DNA of 64,000 bases from FEN-1350 sp964386005 (GTDB lineage: Bacteria; Planctomycetota; Phycisphaerae; Sedimentisphaerales; Anaerohalosphaeraceae), in assembly GCA_964386005.1 (NCBI GenBank), contig CAYLSB010000005.1:54054-118053 (forward strand), in the 5' to 3' direction. This document shows, in pieces, positions 59,909 to 64,000 of the stretch (position 1 is its first letter; each line of letters begins with the position of its first letter). The translations under genes were made by a program, and so were the position numbers. The notes under the pieces are model-generated. The model was given only the letters and a program-made list of their open reading frames with translations, had not been told where the DNA came from and searched no databases.

Positions 59909-60817
59909 TCAAAACCGCTTGATCAGACTCAATCCCGTCACCATGTCATCGCTGGCCCGGTCCATATCCGTATAGGGCATGATTTCAAAGCCCGCCACCC
60001 GGGCCTTGTTGTCTTTGCCGGCGACATGATGACCGACCAGATATCCCCACACGGCCCCGAACAAAACATCGCTTGGCCAGTGATCGCCGGATTCCATCAT
60101 TCGGTATCCCACAAATCCGGCCCCGAGATAAGCCGGAATTCCAACGCCGGGTCCATACAGTTCATCCAATACCGACGCCACGGTAAACGAACTGGATGTA
60201 TGTCCGCTCGGCCAGGCCAGCGGTTTATCGTTGGGTGTATGATTATTGCGAGCCAGTTTCAACGCCAGAGTTCCGGCCCCGCTGACGGTCAGGGCTTTGA
60301 GCATCGTCCACGATTCTTCCAGACTTTTCTCATTGCCGCGTTCGGCGGCGATCGCATACCACAATCCGGCCGCCGCGAAATGAAATCCGGGGCCTCCGAC
60401 AAAATCGACCGCTTTATCCATATCCGAAGCGATGAAGGCGTTATCGCGGATGTCCTTTTCCATGCGGTCATCGGCTCCTTCGCTGTGCAATGCGATGCTG
60501 GCGCCGCCGGCCGCCAACAACCAGAACGCCTGATCCCAGTCCATCACAATCTGGACGGTATTGTCGATCACAATCCCCGGAATCTGCGGCAAATCGTTTG
60601 CCGCCCGATCCCAGAACTTGCCAAGAAACCGCCGCTGCTCGGCCTGAATCTCCGTCTTGCTTGTCGGGATATGATGATCCTCCATCAACATATCCGTCAG
60701 CGCCTTTTCCTCGGCCGCCGCAAACGGAACATGTTCCTGGCCGGCTGCCAAAGCCGCCAGGCCCATCATCAGTCCGAATCCCAAACGAACCATGGAACAT
60801 CCCTGTACATGAATCAT
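59909..60817 (-). CDS. Exported PAP2-superfamily phosphatase
   Basis: 302 residues from an ATG at 60817 (GGGAG 7 bases upstream, located inside the end of guaA). A signal-like hydrophobic N-terminus (LGFGLMMGLAALAAGQ) directs export. The PAP2 motifs are present: KLARNNHTPNDKP (motif 1-like), PSGHTSSSFTVASVL (motif 2, catalytic His) and ESGDHWPSDVLFGAVWG (motif 3, His and Asp). Several hydrophobic segments (about 100-118 and 205-235) suggest a membrane-associated lipid or prenyl phosphatase. Start lies 4 bases after the guaA stop; its presence in a guaBA operon is unusual. Confidence 0.85.
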   Translation of the reverse strand: MIHVQGCSMVRLGFGLMMGLAALAAGQEHVPFAAAEEKALTDMLMEDHHIPTSKTEIQAEQRRFLGKFWDRAANDLPQIPGIVIDNTVQIVMDWDQAFWLLAAGGASIALHSEGADDRMEKDIRDNAFIASDMDKAVDFVGGPGFHFAAAGLWYAIAAERGNEKSLEESWTMLKALTVSGAGTLALKLARNNHTPNDKPLAWPSGHTSSSFTVASVLDELYGPGVGIPAYLGAGFVGYRMMESGDHWPSDVLFGAVWGYLVGHHVAGKDNKARVAGFEIMPYTDMDRASDDMVTGLSLIKRF

Positions 60818-60821
60818 CGTT

Positions 60822-62363
60822 TCACTCCCATTCAATTGTCGCCGGGGGCTTACTGGACACATCATACACCACCCGGTTGATCCCGCGAACCTCGTTGATT
60901 ATTCGTCCGGCCACCCGGCCGAGCACTTCATACGGGATCGCCGAAAAGTCCGCCGTCATGAAATCCGTCGTCTCCACCGCACGCAGCGCGATCACGTTAT
61001 CGTAGCTGCGCTCGTCGCCCATCACGCCAACCGTAGCCACAGGCACCAGCACAGCCAGCGCCTGGCTGATTCTCCGGTACAATCCCGCCGCGCGAATCTC
61101 TTCGATAAATATTTCGTCGGCCTCACGAAGGATCCGCAACCGCTCCGGAGTCACTTCACCGATCACACGCACCGCCAAACCCGGGCCGGGGAATGGATGC
61201 CGCCAGACCATGTCCGCCGGCAGACCCAGATATTCGCCAACCAGCCGCACTTCATCTTTGAACAGATCTCGCAGGGGTTCGACCAACTCGAATCCCAGCT
61301 TCTCCGGCAACCCTCCGACGTTATGATGCAGTTTGATATTCGCCGCAAGGTTGCCGTCTTTATGGCCGGATTCGATCACATCCGGATACAGAGTTCCCTG
61401 CGCCAGAAATCGCACGTTGAAGATCTTCTCCGCCTCCGAACGGAATGCTTCGATGAATTCGGACCCGATGATCTTGCGTTTTTTCTGTGGATCGGTCACG
61501 CCGGCCAGTTTGGTCAGAAACTGATTGGCCCAATCGACCACATGCAGATCAAGATGAAAATGATCGCGGAACATTGACTCGACATGCTGTCGTTCGTTCT
61601 TCCGTAATAGACCATTATCGACGAAGATGCATGTCAGTTGATCGCCGATCGCCCGGTGAATCAACGCCGCGGTCACGGCTGAATCGACACCGCCGCTGAG
61701 CCCGCAGATCACTCGGCCGTTTCCCACCTGCGAGCGCACCGTTTCGACGGTCTGCTGGACAAAATCGCTCATCTGCCAATCGCCCCGGCAACCGCAGATA
61801 TCGTAGAGGAAATTCCTCAGAATCTGCGTCCCGCAGGGCGTGTGTGTCACTTCGGGATGAAACTGCACGCCGTAAAACAGCCCGCCGCTGTGCCTTACCG
61901 CTGCATACGGACAATTCTCCGTCCGTGCCAGCGCGACAAAATCCCCCGGCAATGCGTTAACCTGATCACCATGGCTCATCCAAACCGTCGTGCGTTTCGT
62001 CACACCTGAAAGCAGCCGATCCGCATCAACGACCTCCAAGTCGGTCCGGCCGTACTCCCGGCTATGAGCCGGCGATACCTTCGCGCCCAAAATGGAGCAG
62101 CCGATCTGCATCCCGTAGCATATCCCCAGGATCGGTACACCCAGCTCGAACAATTTCGGATCGCACGTCGGCGCGTTTTCCGCATAGACGCTGGCGGGTC
62201 CCCCTGAAAGGATAATTCCCTTGAGACACGGACTCTTGATTTCTTCGGCCCGAATCCGCGGCTGCACGATCCGCGAATACACCTTGTGCTCGCGAACCCG
62301 CCGGGCGATCAACTGGCCGTACTGGCTGCCGAAATCAACGATGGCGATCCATTCATGCGTCAT
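60822..62363 (-). CDS. guaA: GMP synthase (glutamine-hydrolysing)
   Basis: 513 residues. It converts XMP to GMP using glutamine. N-terminal class-I amidotransferase: VDFGSQYGQLIARRVRE, nucleophile Cys in LGICYGMQIG, and His-Glu in QFHPEVTHTPCG. The ATP pyrophosphatase P-loop GLSGGVDSAVTAALIH is near residue 225. GMPS C-terminal dimerisation domain: KLPADMVWRHPFPGPGLAVR-like PFPGPGLAVRVIG and the terminal YDVSSKPPATIEWE typical of GuaA. Length matches (about 510-525). Downstream of guaB by 27 bases. Confidence 0.98.
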   Translation of the reverse strand: MTHEWIAIVDFGSQYGQLIARRVREHKVYSRIVQPRIRAEEIKSPCLKGIILSGGPASVYAENAPTCDPKLFELGVPILGICYGMQIGCSILGAKVSPAHSREYGRTDLEVVDADRLLSGVTKRTTVWMSHGDQVNALPGDFVALARTENCPYAAVRHSGGLFYGVQFHPEVTHTPCGTQILRNFLYDICGCRGDWQMSDFVQQTVETVRSQVGNGRVICGLSGGVDSAVTAALIHRAIGDQLTCIFVDNGLLRKNERQHVESMFRDHFHLDLHVVDWANQFLTKLAGVTDPQKKRKIIGSEFIEAFRSEAEKIFNVRFLAQGTLYPDVIESGHKDGNLAANIKLHHNVGGLPEKLGFELVEPLRDLFKDEVRLVGEYLGLPADMVWRHPFPGPGLAVRVIGEVTPERLRILREADEIFIEEIRAAGLYRRISQALAVLVPVATVGVMGDERSYDNVIALRAVETTDFMTADFSAIPYEVLGRVAGRIINEVRGINRVVYDVSSKPPATIEWE

Positions 62364-62390
62364 TGAATCGTTACCGAAATATTGACCTGG

Positions 62391-63860
62391 CTAATCCTCA
62401 AATGTGTAGGTCCCCGAATAGTTGGGCGACTCCTTGGTGATCAGGATGTCATGCGGGTGTGATTCGCTGACGCCGGCCGAACTGATCCGCACGAATTTCG
62501 CCTTGGTCCGAAGTTCCTCGATCGTCCGCGTCCCGCAATATCCCATCCCCGCCCGCAACCCGCCGACCAGTTGATAGACAAAGTTGCCCAGCGTTCCGCG
62601 ATAGGGCACCCGCCCCTCGACGCCTTCGGGCACCAGCTTATCCTTGCTGAGACCCTTTTGTCCGTATCGTTCGGCCGATCCCTGGATCATCGCCCCGGCC
62701 GAGCCCATACCGCGGTATTCCTTGAACTGACGGCCTTTATAGATCACCAGTTGTCCAGGGCTTTCGTCCAGCCCCGCAAACAGCGACCCCAGCATCACAC
62801 AGGACGCACCCGCCGCGATCGCCTTGGTGATATCGCCCGAATGCCGCACTCCCCCGTCGGCAATGATCGGGATGTGACTCTTCTCCGCCGCTTTGGCACA
62901 CTCCAGAATCGCGGTGATCTGGGGTACGCCCACCCCCGAGATGATCCGCGTCGTGCAGATCGATCCCGGCCCGATCCCGACCTTAACCCCGTCGGCGCCC
63001 GCCGCGATCAGGTCCGCCGCCGCGTCGTATGTGGCGATGTTGCCTGCGATGACGTCGATATCGTAATTGCTCTTAATTTTCTCGACTGTGTCGATGACGT
63101 TCTGCGAATGTCCGTGTGCCGTATCGACCACGACCACATCGACTTCCGCCTCGATCAGCGCCGCGATCCGCTCGTAATCGTGCGGGCCCACCGCCGCGCC
63201 CGTCCGAAGCCGCCCCCGCCCATCCCGCACGGATCGCGGGTACTGCTCGAACCGGTCGATATCCCGCATGGTGATCAGGCCAGCCAGTTCGCCGGCGTCG
63301 TTGACCAAAAGCAGTTTTTCAACTTTGTGTTTCTGTAATATCCCCTTGGCCTGCTGCAGCGTCGTATCCGCAGGGCCGGTCACTAAGTTGGTCTTGGTCA
63401 TTACGGCATCGATCTTGACGTTCTCGTCCTTGAGAAACTTCAGATCTCTTCGCGTGAGAATCCCCACCAGCCGTTTACCCTTGACGATTGGAATCCCCGA
63501 GACGTTTTGCACCGCCATCATCTCCCGCGCCCGGCTCACCGGATCATGCGGGGCCAGCGTCACCGGGTCCTGAATCACGCCGTTTTCCGACCGCTTAACC
63601 TTGGCCACTTCCCGTTGCTGGGCTTCGATGGTCAGATTCTTGTGGATGACTCCGATGCCCCCCTCCTGTGCCAGCGCGATCGCCAGGGCGGCCTCCGTCA
63701 CCGTATCCATCGCCGCCGATACCAGCGGGATATGGATCGAGATCCGGTTGGTTAGTCGCGTTCGCGTCTCGGCCTGGTTCGGTACGAAATTGCTCCGTGC
63801 CGGGATCAACAGCACATCGTCAAAGGTAATACCTTCACCCACGATTTTTTCCGTCGTCAT
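62391..63860 (-). CDS. guaB: IMP dehydrogenase
   Basis: 489 residues. It oxidises IMP to XMP with NAD. Landmarks: GITFDDVLLIPARSNF, VSAAMDTVTEAALAIALAQE, two CBS domains (about 93-205), DTAHGHSQNVID, KVGIGPGSICTTRIISGVGV (catalytic Cys), ADGGVRHSGDITKAIAAGAS and YRGMGSAGAM. The C-terminal flap residues RTIEEL and the K+-site region are intact. It is the first gene of the guaBA run and has a good promoter 40 bases upstream. Confidence 0.98.
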   Translation of the reverse strand: MTTEKIVGEGITFDDVLLIPARSNFVPNQAETRTRLTNRISIHIPLVSAAMDTVTEAALAIALAQEGGIGVIHKNLTIEAQQREVAKVKRSENGVIQDPVTLAPHDPVSRAREMMAVQNVSGIPIVKGKRLVGILTRRDLKFLKDENVKIDAVMTKTNLVTGPADTTLQQAKGILQKHKVEKLLLVNDAGELAGLITMRDIDRFEQYPRSVRDGRGRLRTGAAVGPHDYERIAALIEAEVDVVVVDTAHGHSQNVIDTVEKIKSNYDIDVIAGNIATYDAAADLIAAGADGVKVGIGPGSICTTRIISGVGVPQITAILECAKAAEKSHIPIIADGGVRHSGDITKAIAAGASCVMLGSLFAGLDESPGQLVIYKGRQFKEYRGMGSAGAMIQGSAERYGQKGLSKDKLVPEGVEGRVPYRGTLGNFVYQLVGGLRAGMGYCGTRTIEELRTKAKFVRISSAGVSESHPHDILITKESPNYSGTYTFED

Positions 63861-63899
63861 AGATCATCTCCGGTCTGCAAACCGTTATTGAATTTCGTC

Positions 63900-63927
63900 A
63901 CTATACCGCAAATCCTCGTAAAATCAA
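63900..63927 (-). promoter_or_regulatory. Promoter of the guaBA operon
   Basis: Minus strand: TTGATT (63927-63922), 16 bases, TATAGT (63905-63900), 40 bases before the guaB ATG. No purine-riboswitch-like or PurR-like element was recognised in the short leader. The last 70 bases of the window hold no gene. Confidence 0.55.
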
Positions 63928-64000
63928 TATATTTCCCCCCGACGGCAGGGCAAACGCACCTTAACTGATTGTTGGGACACGACATAGCCGATGTTTTTAT

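Noticed and set aside
63861..63899. Guanine/purine riboswitch in the guaB leader
   Set aside because: The leader between the predicted transcription start and the ATG is only about 33 bases, too short for such a riboswitch.

Overview
The window looks like a chromosomal segment of a Planctomycetota bacterium, most likely of the Phycisphaerae/Sedimentisphaerales type. This is inferred from the mix of gene families: five PEP-CTERM-sorted exoproteins, a planctomycete-style beta-helix protein with choice-of-anchor Q repeats, a C-terminal dockerin-like tail, sulfotransferase and alpha-L-rhamnosidase genes, plus LPS genes (lpxB, hldD) that imply an outer membrane. No rRNA, CRISPR array, insertion sequence or phage gene was seen. 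Many intergenic regions carry recognisable -35/-10 pairs and Shine-Dalgarno sites, which were used to choose starts; these are read by eye and not tested.

Layout. 1-2796: the 3' part of a giant secreted beta-helix protein. 3148-12817: a fatty-acyl-AMP ligase/carrier/SGNH fusion followed by two lipoprotein GH78 alpha-L-rhamnosidases. 12968-22134: a degenerate HD-type protein, coaD, two large PAS histidine kinases with the same phosphoacceptor motif, a flavodoxin-like reductase, an ApbE flavin transferase and a lone receiver domain. 22220-22502: a tiny self-contained transcription unit encoding a 31-residue hydrophobic peptide. 22665-28372: heptose epimerase HldD, membrane proteins, a GNAT protein, a translationally coupled pair (deoxyhypusine-synthase-like protein plus HAD phosphatase) and a DMT-type transporter.

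28803-33428: an exported Hcp-fold protein ending in a dockerin-like motif, a sulfotransferase-like protein, and a minus-strand run of two SMP-30 lactonase-like proteins and a PQQ beta-propeller protein. 33618-34850: a divergent LpxB. 34914-37997: three tandem PEP-CTERM paralogues, two of whose junctions are an apparently identical 790-bp direct repeat. 38337-38609: a small secreted protein. 39046-46668: a surface-polysaccharide glycosyltransferase cluster (three GT4, two GT2, one GT-C membrane enzyme). 46845-49769: a DUF1573 lipoprotein and a GH20-like/SGNH fusion.

50031-53839: tRNA-Thr(UGU) directly followed by argB-argD-argF-rdgB. 53978-56795: topA and a stand-alone GroES-like gene. 56871-58179: two further PEP-CTERM proteins, the second behind a long, foldable leader. 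58556-63860: a minus-strand run guaB-guaA-PAP2 phosphatase-aminotransferase.

Together the window combines housekeeping (arginine, GMP, CoA, topoisomerase) with a heavy investment in the cell surface: LPS core/lipid A, glycosyltransferases, exported glycosidases and esterases, and sorted exoproteins. The most noteworthy items are the secreted Hcp-dockerin protein, the chimeric PEP-CTERM tandem array, the acyl-ligase/carrier/SGNH fusion and the 31-residue peptide unit.
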